Below are positions 9,039-17,630 of a stretch of DNA of 64,000 bases, piece by piece; positions within the stretch are counted from its first letter, which is position 1; each line of letters begins with the position of its first letter. Location: positions 186,001 through 250,000 of the forward strand of contig SMNZ01000002.1 in assembly GCA_004353515.1 (NCBI GenBank), given 5' to 3'. A program made the translations under genes and the position numbers. Source of the stretch: Alteromonadaceae bacterium M269 (GTDB lineage Bacteria > Pseudomonadota > Gammaproteobacteria > Enterobacterales > Alteromonadaceae). The notes under the pieces are model-generated. The model was given only the letters and a program-made list of their open reading frames with translations. It was not told the origin of the DNA and made no database searches.

Positions 9039-9769
9039 GACTACCCTTGAATGACCCTAGGACAATCTCAAGAGACATTCCAGGTATTTCTGAATCTTTA
9101 TTTCCTAGTATGGTCCCTGGCATGATTGCTTACCTAAACAGGACTAAAGAAAGCGTATCAACTATTACTAAGGTTCCTCAAAATCTAATAAGCCTAACTA
9201 CAATTAATGCTTCAATGCTTTTTGAAATAGCCTGCGTTAGAGCGGAAAAAATGTTAAAGGAAGAAGAAGTAATTAATCATGAATGTTTAGAAGAAGCGAA
9301 TAGAAGGCAATCTAGATACTTTGATGCACAAATTGCAAAAGAGATAACAATAAACGATCAGCTTGCTATTGATTTTACAGCCAATAACTTGGTCGAAGGA
9401 TTGCGAGCGTTGTCCTCTAATAGCAGTATTTCTGTCGCTCCTAAAATTCCGGGGTTACATTGGATTGCTTCTAGTGAGGGTGACTTTGCATATAACGACA
9501 AGCTAGTTGAAGTAAAGTGCATAGCGAAAAACTTCTCTGCAAATGATTACAGGCAGTTGTTGTTTTATTGGCTTTTAAAAGCAGCGAAAGTTATCAATAC
9601 GAATGAACCAAATTGGGAATATGGAATTTTGTTTAACCCAAGATTGAATCATGTTGTTAAGTTTAAATTTACAGAACTACTAAATCTTGTATCTGGAGGT
9701 CGGGACTTAATTGCAACTATTGAGTTACTGCAATCCATTCTACTCTCTGGCAGAAGAAATCTAACTTAA
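9026..9769 (+). CDS. PD-(D/E)XK nuclease-like protein
   Basis: This is a 247-residue protein with no membrane segment. The C-terminal half carries a plausible PD-(D/E)XK core: D153 in EGDFAYND, then E162 and K164 in LVEVKC, then a helix with Q177 (YRQLLFYWLLKA), the arrangement found in RecB- and Cas4-like nucleases. The N-terminal 110 residues are helical and not recognised. The start ATG overlaps the preceding small gene by 13 bp and follows an in-frame TAA directly, so it is probably translated by coupling. The substrate is unknown. Its position in an accessory block suggests a defence or mobile-element role (inference). Confidence 0.6.
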   Translation: MRFLRLPLNDPRTISRDIPGISESLFPSMVPGMIAYLNRTKESVSTITKVPQNLISLTTINASMLFEIACVRAEKMLKEEEVINHECLEEANRRQSRYFDAQIAKEITINDQLAIDFTANNLVEGLRALSSNSSISVAPKIPGLHWIASSEGDFAYNDKLVEVKCIAKNFSANDYRQLLFYWLLKAAKVINTNEPNWEYGILFNPRLNHVVKFKFTELLNLVSGGRDLIATIELLQSILLSGRRNLT

Positions 9770-9874
9770 TAGCATAGTTGGTGCCTCATTAGCTGATGTT
9801 GATGAGATATTGAGCTCGCTACTAGGAATGAATTTTGTGTTGGAATTAGACAATGACAATTTTATCTTGTTTGA

Positions 9875-10225
9875 TTACTTTTCAGCTGCAATAACAGATA
9901 TCTCTACCAACAGTTCTTCTCTTGCCATATCTGCTGTTACACATGCGCGAGCTGGAGCATGGTCTTCAGGCACCCAGTTATCCCAGACTTCATTCATCGC
10001 TTTAAAATCATCCATGGTTTTAAGATAAATAGTGGCTGAGAGGATGTGTTCACGAGAGCTGCCGGATTTTATTAACAGTTCATCCACTTTGTCTAACATG
10101 GTTTGAGTTTGTTCGGCAATGGCTTTACTAGCATCGGCACAGACTTGTCCGCAAAGGTAAATCACACCATTGTGCTTGACGATTCTACTCATGCGCTGCT
10201 TTGTTTCGATTCTTTCTATAGTCAT
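9875..10225 (-). CDS. RidA / YjgF family enamine deaminase
   Basis: This is a 116-residue member of the Rid family, whose archetype hydrolyses reactive 2-aminoacrylate-type enamines and imines in the cytoplasm. Family marks are the start strand ending VIYLCGQV, the central [19 protein letters not shown], the NEVWDNWV helix and the [12 protein letters not shown] segment with the conserved arginine before LLVEIS. The length fits the family. The ATG at 10225 has AGGTGGG about 10 nt upstream. The gene stands alone. Which Rid subfamily it belongs to is not certain. Confidence 0.9.
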   Translation of the reverse strand: MTIERIETKQRMSRIVKHNGVIYLCGQVCADASKAIAEQTQTMLDKVDELLIKSGSSREHILSATIYLKTMDDFKAMNEVWDNWVPEDHAPARACVTADMAREELLVEISVIAAEK

Positions 10226-10253
10226 AGCGAATTACCCACCTGGATTGTCAGAT

Positions 10254-10280
10254 ACAAAAAAACCGACAAAAGTCGGTTTA
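10254..10280 (-). terminator. Rho-independent terminator of tRNA-Leu
   Basis: On the minus strand AAACCGAC, a TTTT loop and GTCGGTTT are followed directly by more T residues. It sits 20 nt after the tRNA 3' end and reads in the same direction. Confidence 0.85.
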
Positions 10281-10299
10281 GGTATCTCTTAGGGAGAGA

Positions 10300-10386
10300 T
10301 GGTACCAGAGGCCGGACTTGAACCGGCACGCTATTTCTAGCAACGGATTTTGAATCCGTCATGTCTACCAATTTCATCACTCTGGC
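10300..10386 (-). tRNA. tRNA-Leu (anticodon CAA)
   Basis: This is an 87-nt class II tRNA read on the minus strand. The acceptor stem is GCCAGAG paired with CTCTGGT (a G-U pair at 1-72), the D-loop contains ATTGGTAGACA, and the anticodon arm is ACGGA-TTCAAAA-TCCGT with CAA in the loop. A long variable arm (TTGCTAGAAATAGCG) and the T-loop GGTTCAAGTCC follow, with an encoded CCA end. The strong terminator lies just downstream. Its 3' end faces the accessory block at 1-9,770. Confidence 0.95.
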
Positions 10387-10608
10387 ATTGATTGCTTGAT
10401 AGCTCAGCTATCAAGAGGGCAGCATTATAGCGAGCGATTCGTGGCGTGCAAGTTTTTTGTTTCACGAGAGGCTCGTTCGATTATAAATTAATCGGATTTA
10501 GTGGGACCAGAAATCAGCACGCTTTTGTATACAAAGCCTTCTTTGCTGTTCTTTGGGTAGGCGAAGCTGATAAACTAGGTACATTCCTACAGTGATTTGA
10601 TAGTTAAC

Positions 10609-11124
10609 ATGCAAGAACCCTCTAATACTTACCCAAGAGCTAGCTTTTTTCGTCGTTTAGCGGCGATGGTTTATGACGTATTAGTCTCGGTTGCTGTAGG
10701 TATGGTTGCTGCTATGGTGATGTTATTGGTGCTGGTTATCCTTCTTGAGAATGGAGTACTTGATAAAGGCACTTCTGAACATGTTAGCGACGTTATTCAG
10801 CAATCAGTGGTCTATAAAACGCTTATCCAAGTTTGGGTTGCGGTTTGGGTTTTAGGCTTCTTCACCTGGTTCTGGAAAAACGGTGGGCAAACCATAGGTA
10901 TGAGAGCATGGCGATTACGCCTGTTTAGTACGAATAGCAAAAGTTTGAGCTATGGAAGGGTTTTGCTGCGTATTTTGGTGTCTCTCGGTGGAATAGGGAC
11001 TTTGCTCGTATTGCTAGATTTTCGCAATAAGCTGGCATTGCAAGACCGTATTGCTCAAACGGAGATGTTAGTGCTGACTAAGGATGCAAATCACCACCGC
11101 TCATGGAAAGAGTTACAGAATTAA
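10609..11124 (+). CDS. RDD family membrane protein
   Basis: From the ATG at 10609 this is a 171-residue inner-membrane protein. RDD family marks are the N-terminal ASFFRRLAAMVYDVLVS (R, D and hydrophobic pattern), the central GGQTIGMRAWRLRL, and LQDRIAQTEMLVL near the end. Three to four membrane segments are visible (about 24-45, 75-95 and 120-140). In many gammaproteobacteria an RDD gene sits next to lptG-lptF; here a large secreted-protein gene lies between them. An alternative TTG start 12 nt upstream is less likely. The function of the family is not settled. Confidence 0.85.
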   Translation: MQEPSNTYPRASFFRRLAAMVYDVLVSVAVGMVAAMVMLLVLVILLENGVLDKGTSEHVSDVIQQSVVYKTLIQVWVAVWVLGFFTWFWKNGGQTIGMRAWRLRLFSTNSKSLSYGRVLLRILVSLGGIGTLLVLLDFRNKLALQDRIAQTEMLVLTKDANHHRSWKELQN

Positions 11125-11384
11125 TTTCGATGAACTCTTCGGGCTGTCGGAGAGTCTATTCACTGGGTGTTCCAGAATAATAACCGCTCACATTCATTAA
11201 AATTTAATGAAGCTTGCTTTGCAAAGTTAACTTTTAACGTATATATACAGTTAGTGTTGGTTAAAAAATGGTCAATTTTTTACTGTTTTTTAGGTAACAC
11301 ATGATGGATTGATTTTATGTGGACTATGTCGTGCTTTTCTCAGAGGTACAAGGTAGCTCGCGTTTTGGCTAAAAGAGGGTATTT

Positions 11385-14300
11385 ATGCTGTATCTCGTTT
11401 TCCATGAAGTAGCGGTGAGTTTTAAGTTGAAATTAGCAATTTCTATTACTGCTTTTATTTTCCTATTTATTTCCCTGCCAGCTCAGGCAAACCCCGTTAA
11501 TAGCTTGACGATTAAAAACGAAAGTAGCGCTGAGCTTATTCAGCATCCTGTTCAAGTTGGTCGATTGTTTTTGCAGGGAGAGATTCCCCAATTTCCAAAA
11601 GCTGTTTTTGATAATGTGCCAATGACAACTCAGGCCGACATAAAGCAACGGTGGCCGGACGGTTCTGTTAAGCATGCTGTTGTCTCTTTTGTTGCTCCTA
11701 GGTTACAGCCCAATGTTCTGCATAACGTGTCATTCACTAATCAGTCTTCAGGGAACAATACCACTTTAGACACTTCAGTTTTGCTTGATACCGGCTTTGA
11801 TGCAGAGATTGTTATCAAACAGGGGACTAAGACTAAACGCGCCTCTGCTAGGGAGATGCTGACGAACGGCGACTTCAGTTTATGGACTCAGGGTTCAGTG
11901 GTGACAACCTTTATTTTGGCCGATCATTCAATGGAGCGTAAATATGATCTAGGGTTCGATGAATTAAGGAGTGTTAGGCCGATTTATCATGTTGCCTTTT
12001 GGCCAACAACAGGTGATATCCGGGTTAGGTATATTGGAGAAAATATCAATACCGAAACACTCCAAAATCTTGCTTACTCATTCGACTTGACCCTCAATGG
12101 CAGCAACAAATATTCACTAACAACTGCAAAAACACATCACTATGGAAGTCGGTGGACGCAAACTTTTTGGAACAATCCTCAAGAGCAAAAAGTATCTATA
12201 GATCATAATTTAGCTTATCTAAAAGAGACGCGTTTTTTTGCTAATTATGACACCTCCCTAACTATTCCTGAGCTTCAACTAGATAACTGGTACCAAACGT
12301 TTTTAAGCCGAGACAATGAGCTTTATGGCTCAGGATTGTGGCAAGTAGCGATGAGCACAACCGGAGGTCGATCGGATTTGGGAATACATCCCGCATGGGT
12401 TTCTGCTTGGTTGTATTCGGGCGATTGGCGTCTATTTGAGGTGTCGGCGAAGCAAGCTGACCTTGCCGCAAATTGGAGTGCGCACTCGCGGGAGGGCGAT
12501 AGCTCTAAAACATACTTACGCGAGGGTAACACCCAGGCTTTGGGGCGACCTGTATCGGTGAATGCTAGGCCTAGCCTTTGGTTGTATGATCATCGTAATT
12601 TGGATATTACACATCCTGATGATGCTGTGATTCGACATAACACTAATGATATCGGCTGGCGATATTGGGGAAGAGAAGATGCTTGGTCTGATGATATTGC
12701 TCACCGAGTCAATCCTTATTCAGCGCTATATGCCTTAACAGGTGATTACTGGTATTTAGAACAGTTGCAGTTGTGGGCTGCCACATCCGCTATGGAGCAT
12801 ACGTCTAATGCTATTCGTGGTCCTAATAATATGGCTGGAATTCATAGTGAAATTAGAGGTGAAGGTCGAGGCTTCCGCGAACGTGTCCATGCGCTTCTGT
12901 TAACACCTGATAATACGCCTGAGAAACAGTACTTTACGGATATTACATACGACACCATTGCACTTTGGGCAGGTGAAAGAAGTATTGCTTTATCTGAGCT
13001 ACAAGATCACCCAGCGTATCAATATGGTTTAGATAATCCGGTAGCTGTCTCACCTAGCCAATTCTGGCAACCTAATGTCGCGGTGAATTCAAGTTCTACT
13101 CCGCACTTGTTTACCGATGGAATGCTTGATGTCAAAGCAGGTGGCGCACCTTGGATGTATTCACTATTCAGGGCTTCAGTTGGTGAAGCGGCGCAAATGG
13201 GGTTACCGACACAACCTTTGGTGGATTGGAGTGACAAATTACTAACGAGCTTGTTCGCATCCCCGGTTTCAAAGCATGCAGTAGGTGCCTATTTTATTGC
13301 TGTTCAATCATCGGACGAGCATTATTTTACTTGGCCTGAGATAGCTGAGCGTATCCCTGTTCTGGAACAGCTTATTGCTGGTGGGGAAGGAATTGCTGCT
13401 AACACTCGAGTGACTAACGTCAATCACGGTTATCCGACGCTAGCCTATGCGTCCTCTACTTATTTAAACTCAGGTGAGCAGCAACAAGCTGTTCATCAGT
13501 GGCTAAAACAAAATTACTATTCTCCACAGATAAATAATTTTGCGAATAATCCGCAATGGGCCATATTAGCGAGAACTCAAAACTCTCCGAAACCACTCGC
13601 TGGACTTACTCCAGTTATGCCCTCACCGGCTGTTCGCAGTAATCCACCGGGTGGTGCTGGCGGTTCTGTCAGCACAGGCGGTAGTTCGTCTGATGATCCA
13701 ATCCCTACGTTTGAGCCACCAGAACACCCAGTGACCATAGCGGCAAGCAATGATGTCGGGGGAGCTTATATCTACCTGGACTTTGATGAGTCAACGACGA
13801 ACAGCGCATCAAACTTGGTTGCGGAAACAGAGGGGACGGTGACTTATCGGGAAGGACGTTTCGGTTCTGCAATTTATTTCGACGGAACGTCTTATTTAAA
13901 CTTGCCCGACTATGAAATTTCACCTCCGTATACAGTCAGTATGTGGGTTAAGTCCGAACAGGCAAGCCGTTCGTGGCCAGGTGAGACTTTTGTTCTTGCG
14001 GATGGTTCGCGTTCTGGAGCTTGTTTGAGCACGCCCGCTATTCGTTACAATTCTAATTTTGAGCTTGCGGTAAAAACAGTGGCCGCCTGTGGAAGCGAAT
14101 ATCAGGGCAAGGTTGAAGGTTTCGCTTTCGGTTATTGGCAGCATATAACTTTAGTTGTTGAGCCAGAAAGTACTTCGCTTTATGTGAATGGTGAGAATGT
14201 CGGTGCGACTATTGGTATACAAAACGCTTCTACAACCCCGCAACCTAATTGCTTATTTATTGGCGCTGAGCAGTCGGGTGACTGTCATTCTCCAGGTAAG

Positions 14301-15089
14301 TTCTATCGAGGTTTGATGGATGAATTTAGAGTTTATCGGAGGGCTCTTAATCCGAGTGAGGTTTCGAGGATATATCGAGTTGACCCTAACAAAGCTGGAG
14401 ATAGTGAGCTAGGTGCAGAAAGCGACATTACTGACGGTCTTATTTCTCGAATTGATTTTGAATCGGATGTCGTTGATTCAGTAGGGAATAGTGTGAGTGG
14501 TAATGCTCCTGCGATAGTGACTGGTAAGTATGGAAGTGCAGGCGAGTTTAATGGTCAGGACAGCTACCTTAGCGTAGAAGGTTTGCATATTGCTCCGAAC
14601 TATTCGGTGTCATTGTGGCTACAACCTTCAGGAACGCCGAGTTGGCCAAATCCTGAGTTTGGTATTATTGATGGTGGGCAGTCTGGTGCTTGCCAGTTTA
14701 TTCCCTATATCGGGTATCGAGTTCCAGATGCTTTTTATTGGAACGGCAATACAACACAAAGCCACATAGTCGCCGCAACAGGGGATTGCAGCAACCCTAT
14801 GTTTCGCTCTGGCAGTTTACTCGAGCTCGGAAGCTGGCATCATGTTGCTATAGTCACTTTTAGTAATGCTCGACAGATTTACATCAACGGCCATATTGCT
14901 GAAGATATGGCAACGCGGGTTAGTGCGAGTGATAACCAGTGTGTTTTTATTGGTGCCAAGCAGATTGGGAATTGCACCAGTCCTACGAGTTTTTTTAGTG
15001 GCTTGATTGACGAAGTTAGGATCTACAACAAAGCACTAACTGCTGAAGAAGTGACGACTCTCGCCAGTTTGAATGAAGTAGCTTACTAA
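11385..15089 (+). CDS. Large secreted protein with two C-terminal LamG-like domains
   Basis: This is a 1,234-residue exported protein. The ATG at 11385 has GAGG 7 nt upstream. The signal peptide has its hydrophobic core at about 15-31 (ISITAFIFLFISLPAQA) and cleavage after AQA; a GTG at 11415 would give a shorter signal peptide. Residues 37-720 form a large domain starting with a beta-rich module containing IKQRWPDGSVKHAVVSF, then a helical part rich in W and Y that resembles an alpha/alpha-toroid. A G/S/P-rich linker (about 745-775) leads to two concanavalin A/LamG-like domains (about 790-990 and 1020-1230). Each has DEFRVYRRAL or DEVRIYNKAL near its end and paired cysteines. It is probably a carbohydrate-active or carbohydrate-binding protein. 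No catalytic motif is recognised. Confidence 0.75.
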   Translation: MLYLVFHEVAVSFKLKLAISITAFIFLFISLPAQANPVNSLTIKNESSAELIQHPVQVGRLFLQGEIPQFPKAVFDNVPMTTQADIKQRWPDGSVKHAVVSFVAPRLQPNVLHNVSFTNQSSGNNTTLDTSVLLDTGFDAEIVIKQGTKTKRASAREMLTNGDFSLWTQGSVVTTFILADHSMERKYDLGFDELRSVRPIYHVAFWPTTGDIRVRYIGENINTETLQNLAYSFDLTLNGSNKYSLTTAKTHHYGSRWTQTFWNNPQEQKVSIDHNLAYLKETRFFANYDTSLTIPELQLDNWYQTFLSRDNELYGSGLWQVAMSTTGGRSDLGIHPAWVSAWLYSGDWRLFEVSAKQADLAANWSAHSREGDSSKTYLREGNTQALGRPVSVNARPSLWLYDHRNLDITHPDDAVIRHNTNDIGWRYWGREDAWSDDIAHRVNPYSALYALTGDYWYLEQLQLWAATSAMEHTSNAIRGPNNMAGIHSEIRGEGRGFRERVHALLLTPDNTPEKQYFTDITYDTIALWAGERSIALSELQDHPAYQYGLDNPVAVSPSQFWQPNVAVNSSSTPHLFTDGMLDVKAGGAPWMYSLFRASVGEAAQMGLPTQPLVDWSDKLLTSLFASPVSKHAVGAYFIAVQSSDEHYFTWPEIAERIPVLEQLIAGGEGIAANTRVTNVNHGYPTLAYASSTYLNSGEQQQAVHQWLKQNYYSPQINNFANNPQWAILARTQNSPKPLAGLTPVMPSPAVRSNPPGGAGGSVSTGGSSSDDPIPTFEPPEHPVTIAASNDVGGAYIYLDFDESTTNSASNLVAETEGTVTYREGRFGSAIYFDGTSYLNLPDYEISPPYTVSMWVKSEQASRSWPGETFVLADGSRSGACLSTPAIRYNSNFELAVKTVAACGSEYQGKVEGFAFGYWQHITLVVEPESTSLYVNGENVGATIGIQNASTTPQPNCLFIGAEQSGDCHSPGKFYRGLMDEFRVYRRALNPSEVSRIYRVDPNKAGDSELGAESDITDGLISRIDFESDVVDSVGNSVSGNAPAIVTGKYGSAGEFNGQDSYLSVEGLHIAPNYSVSLWLQPSGTPSWPNPEFGIIDGGQSGACQFIPYIGYRVPDAFYWNGNTTQSHIVAATGDCSNPMFRSGSLLELGSWHHVAIVTFSNARQIYINGHIAEDMATRVSASDNQCVFIGAKQIGNCTSPTSFFSGLIDEVRIYNKALTAEEVTTLASLNEVAY

Positions 15090-15105
15090 GTAACAAAAGA
15101 TTAAG

Positions 15106-15135
15106 GTGCGCTTTAAGGACTTATCTAAAGCGCAC
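15106..15135. terminator. Hairpin between convergent genes
   Basis: GTGCGCTTTA (15106-15115) and TAAAGCGCAC (15126-15135) form a perfect 10-bp stem with a 10-nt loop, midway between the convergent ends of the LamG protein gene and lptG. There is no strong T-tract on either side, so this is a probable rather than certain bidirectional terminator. Confidence 0.6.
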
Positions 15136-15146
15136 TTATTCCTGCT

Positions 15147-16208
15147 TTATTTCCGCAATAGATAGGTCGATATCGCCGCGAACAACACACTTGGTAGTAG
15201 TGCCCCAACAACCGGAGGAAGGTTATATACCAGGCTTAGTGGGCCAAAAACTTCGTTCGCAATAAAGAAACCAAACCCTGTCAGAACGCCCATAATAACA
15301 CGTGCACCCATTGTTACACTTCTAAGTGGGCCAAATATAAAGGATAACGCCATTAGGAGCATGACTGTCACTGAGACAGGTTGCAGAATCTTTCGCCATA
15401 AGGCGAGTCGATAACGGCTTGGATCTTGACGACTATTTTCCAAATAGAGGATATATTCTGCTAAACCTTGTATGGATAGCGCCTCAGGTTTGACCGTAAC
15501 AACACTCAATTTGTCTGGGGTTAAGCTAGATAGCCAGTTTTCATTGTCACTGTTCTGCACCAGTACTTGTTCATCACTTAAGTATGTATTGTTTACATTG
15601 CTCAATTGCCATTTATCTTGAACAAATCGCCCCGAGTCGGCTGTTGTGATTTTTCTGAGTTGTAGGCTGTCATCAAACTCGTAAATCGTGATATCAAGGA
15701 GTTGGCTACTGCTGATAACTTCTCCGATACTCACGAAGTTCTGGCCGTCTTTTGCCCAGTCTAATTTACCTGAAGAGTATAAACGGCCTCCGGATATAGC
15801 TTGAGTTCTGATTTCCTTGGCTCTGGATTCAGCAACAGGAGTGACCCACTCACCTAATGCCATGACAAAAATCACCATTAAGATGGCTGACTTCATTGCA
15901 GAGAGAATGATGTTCCAACGACTTTGCCCCGCAGATTGCATAACAACGAGTTCGCTATTACTGGCGAGTATACCCATACCAACCAAGCCACCAATTAAGG
16001 TCGCCATTGGGAAGAATTGCTCGACTTCACGCGGGATACTCATTAATACATAAATACCAGCAACGACCATATCGTAATCGCCTTGGCCTACACGGCGAAG
16101 TTGATCGACAAAGCTGATTAATGAGCTGAGCCCGATAAGTACAAACAAAGTAATGAAAGTAGTGCTGAGTAATGTTCGACCAACATACCAATCTAGAATC
16201 TTAAACAT
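15147..16208 (-). CDS. lptG: LptG, LPS export ABC transporter permease
   Basis: This is a 353-residue inner-membrane permease of the Lpt lipopolysaccharide export complex (LptB2FG). It pairs with LptF and passes LPS to the periplasmic bridge. The topology is typical: about three membrane helices at the N-terminus (first about 12-32), a periplasmic beta-jellyroll domain (about 130-260, with RQDPSRYRLALWRK near its end), then three more helices. The start WYVGRTLL is usual for LptG. Its ATG overlaps the lptF stop (TAATG at 16208), so the pair is co-translated. Length is normal. Confidence 0.95.
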   Translation of the reverse strand: MFKILDWYVGRTLLSTTFITLFVLIGLSSLISFVDQLRRVGQGDYDMVVAGIYVLMSIPREVEQFFPMATLIGGLVGMGILASNSELVVMQSAGQSRWNIILSAMKSAILMVIFVMALGEWVTPVAESRAKEIRTQAISGGRLYSSGKLDWAKDGQNFVSIGEVISSSQLLDITIYEFDDSLQLRKITTADSGRFVQDKWQLSNVNNTYLSDEQVLVQNSDNENWLSSLTPDKLSVVTVKPEALSIQGLAEYILYLENSRQDPSRYRLALWRKILQPVSVTVMLLMALSFIFGPLRSVTMGARVIMGVLTGFGFFIANEVFGPLSLVYNLPPVVGALLPSVLFAAISTYLLRK

Positions 16209-17326
16209 TAGCTACGCCCCGTAATTTTGGCGTGGACTTTTGCACCGATAGAACGATTCTTCATAATCAGAATACTACCAATTAACAGCATTATGGCGTG
16301 TATCCACCAAAGCCCTAGCGCTGTTGGGATCTTGCCATCTTCTAATACTTTTCTGCCTGCCATCAAGAGCAGGAAATAGCCTATATATAAAAGCAAGGCC
16401 GGGAACATTTTACCGAATCGGCCCTGGCGAGGATCGACTGCACTGAGTGGCACTGCAATCAGTACCAAAAAGGGTAACGATAACGGAATGGCTATACGCC
16501 ACTGCAGTTCTGCAATAGCATCAGTAGAGGTATCGCCAATCAGCTGTTTAGTTGGATAGGCGGTTAGCTTACGACGCTTCTGTTCTGCTTGTTGTTCTGC
16601 AATTTGTATTTGATACTCATCGAAGGCAATCACGTGGAAGTCTGGTTGGGCTTCCTTACCTTCATATTGCATGCCTTCTCTAAGGATAAGTTTTTGTGAG
16701 CCGTCTGCTGCATCAACAACATTACCTGTTTGAGCATAAACAATATGGACTTCTTCTTCGGCATTTACCTCATCATCTTCAGGCTTATCATGTTGCGCCA
16801 AGAACACTTGCTTAAGTTCGTTATTCTCTGACTCAATATCATGCACAAACATAACTGCTTTTCTGTTGGCTGTTTGCTGGAATCGTCCAGGAATTAGAGT
16901 AGTGAGACCCGATTCGGCACTGACTTGCTCTTCTAATTGATATTCAGTTTCTACGGCCAAGGGGGCGAGATAGAGCGTTAGCGAAGCACAGACAAGGCCG
17001 ACTAAAAATGCCAGTAATAACATGATACGAGTGATATACCATTCACTGATGCCACAGGCACGCATCACTACCATTTCGCTATCGACATAGAGCCTACCGT
17101 GCGCGAGCATAATGCCTAAAAATAAACTGAGAGGCAGGATAAATGAGCCTAAAATGGGTACGTTCAACGCCAGAAAACCTAGTACCAAACCTGCCGGAAC
17201 TTCACCATCAGAAGCTTCTTCAAGAACTTTAACGAATTTTTGGGTAATGAAAATAGCCATTAATATGAGAAATACAGCGAGCTGGGATTTAATGGTTTCT
17301 TTTAATAAATAACGCAGTATTAGCAC
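16208..17326 (-). CDS. lptF: LptF, LPS export ABC transporter permease
   Basis: This is a 372-residue partner permease of LptG. It starts with LILRYLLKETIKSQLAVF, typical of LptF. Visible features are the LFLGIMLAHGRLYVDSEM coupling region, a periplasmic domain (about 120-265) with an acidic insertion (KPEDDEVNAEEEVH), and C-terminal helices ending near ILIMKNRS. It is first in the two-gene operon and divergent from pepA across about 300 bp, the usual gammaproteobacterial arrangement. Confidence 0.95.
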   Translation of the reverse strand: MLILRYLLKETIKSQLAVFLILMAIFITQKFVKVLEEASDGEVPAGLVLGFLALNVPILGSFILPLSLFLGIMLAHGRLYVDSEMVVMRACGISEWYITRIMLLLAFLVGLVCASLTLYLAPLAVETEYQLEEQVSAESGLTTLIPGRFQQTANRKAVMFVHDIESENNELKQVFLAQHDKPEDDEVNAEEEVHIVYAQTGNVVDAADGSQKLILREGMQYEGKEAQPDFHVIAFDEYQIQIAEQQAEQKRRKLTAYPTKQLIGDTSTDAIAELQWRIAIPLSLPFLVLIAVPLSAVDPRQGRFGKMFPALLLYIGYFLLLMAGRKVLEDGKIPTALGLWWIHAIMLLIGSILIMKNRSIGAKVHAKITGRS

Positions 17327-17630
17327 GGGCTACCCATATGAAAAGTGTCGTTTTTAGTGGAATGATGCAAAATTTTAAGTAAACTTAACGTTTTCACAAG
17401 TTTAATTTGTTTCACGTAGCTGTCTCTGTTTGTGTATTAGGCCGTTAAGTGCCTGTACCTATATAGATTATCACTCGCTTGAAGCTCTGTCGCAAAAATT
17501 TGTAACAGCGATATTCAAATGAGACAAGGGTTACTTTCTGTCAAGACAGCTGAATTGGAACAAAGTTGCAAATTAATTTGTTGTTATCGTTTTAATAATG
17601 ATGGCAGTTGTCACTTTAAATTAAGGATTC
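17327..17630. promoter_or_regulatory. Divergent promoter region lptF / pepA
   Basis: This 304-bp non-coding stretch lies between two divergent operons and must carry both promoters. I see no clear palindrome, riboswitch or other discrete site. It is AT-rich, particularly near pepA (TTAATTTG...TTTTAATAATGATG). Confidence 0.5.

Noticed and set aside
10300-10330. tRNA 3' end as an attachment site with a second copy in the accessory block
   Set aside because: I saw no second copy of the tRNA 3' sequence at 1-9,800, so no attachment repeat can be claimed.
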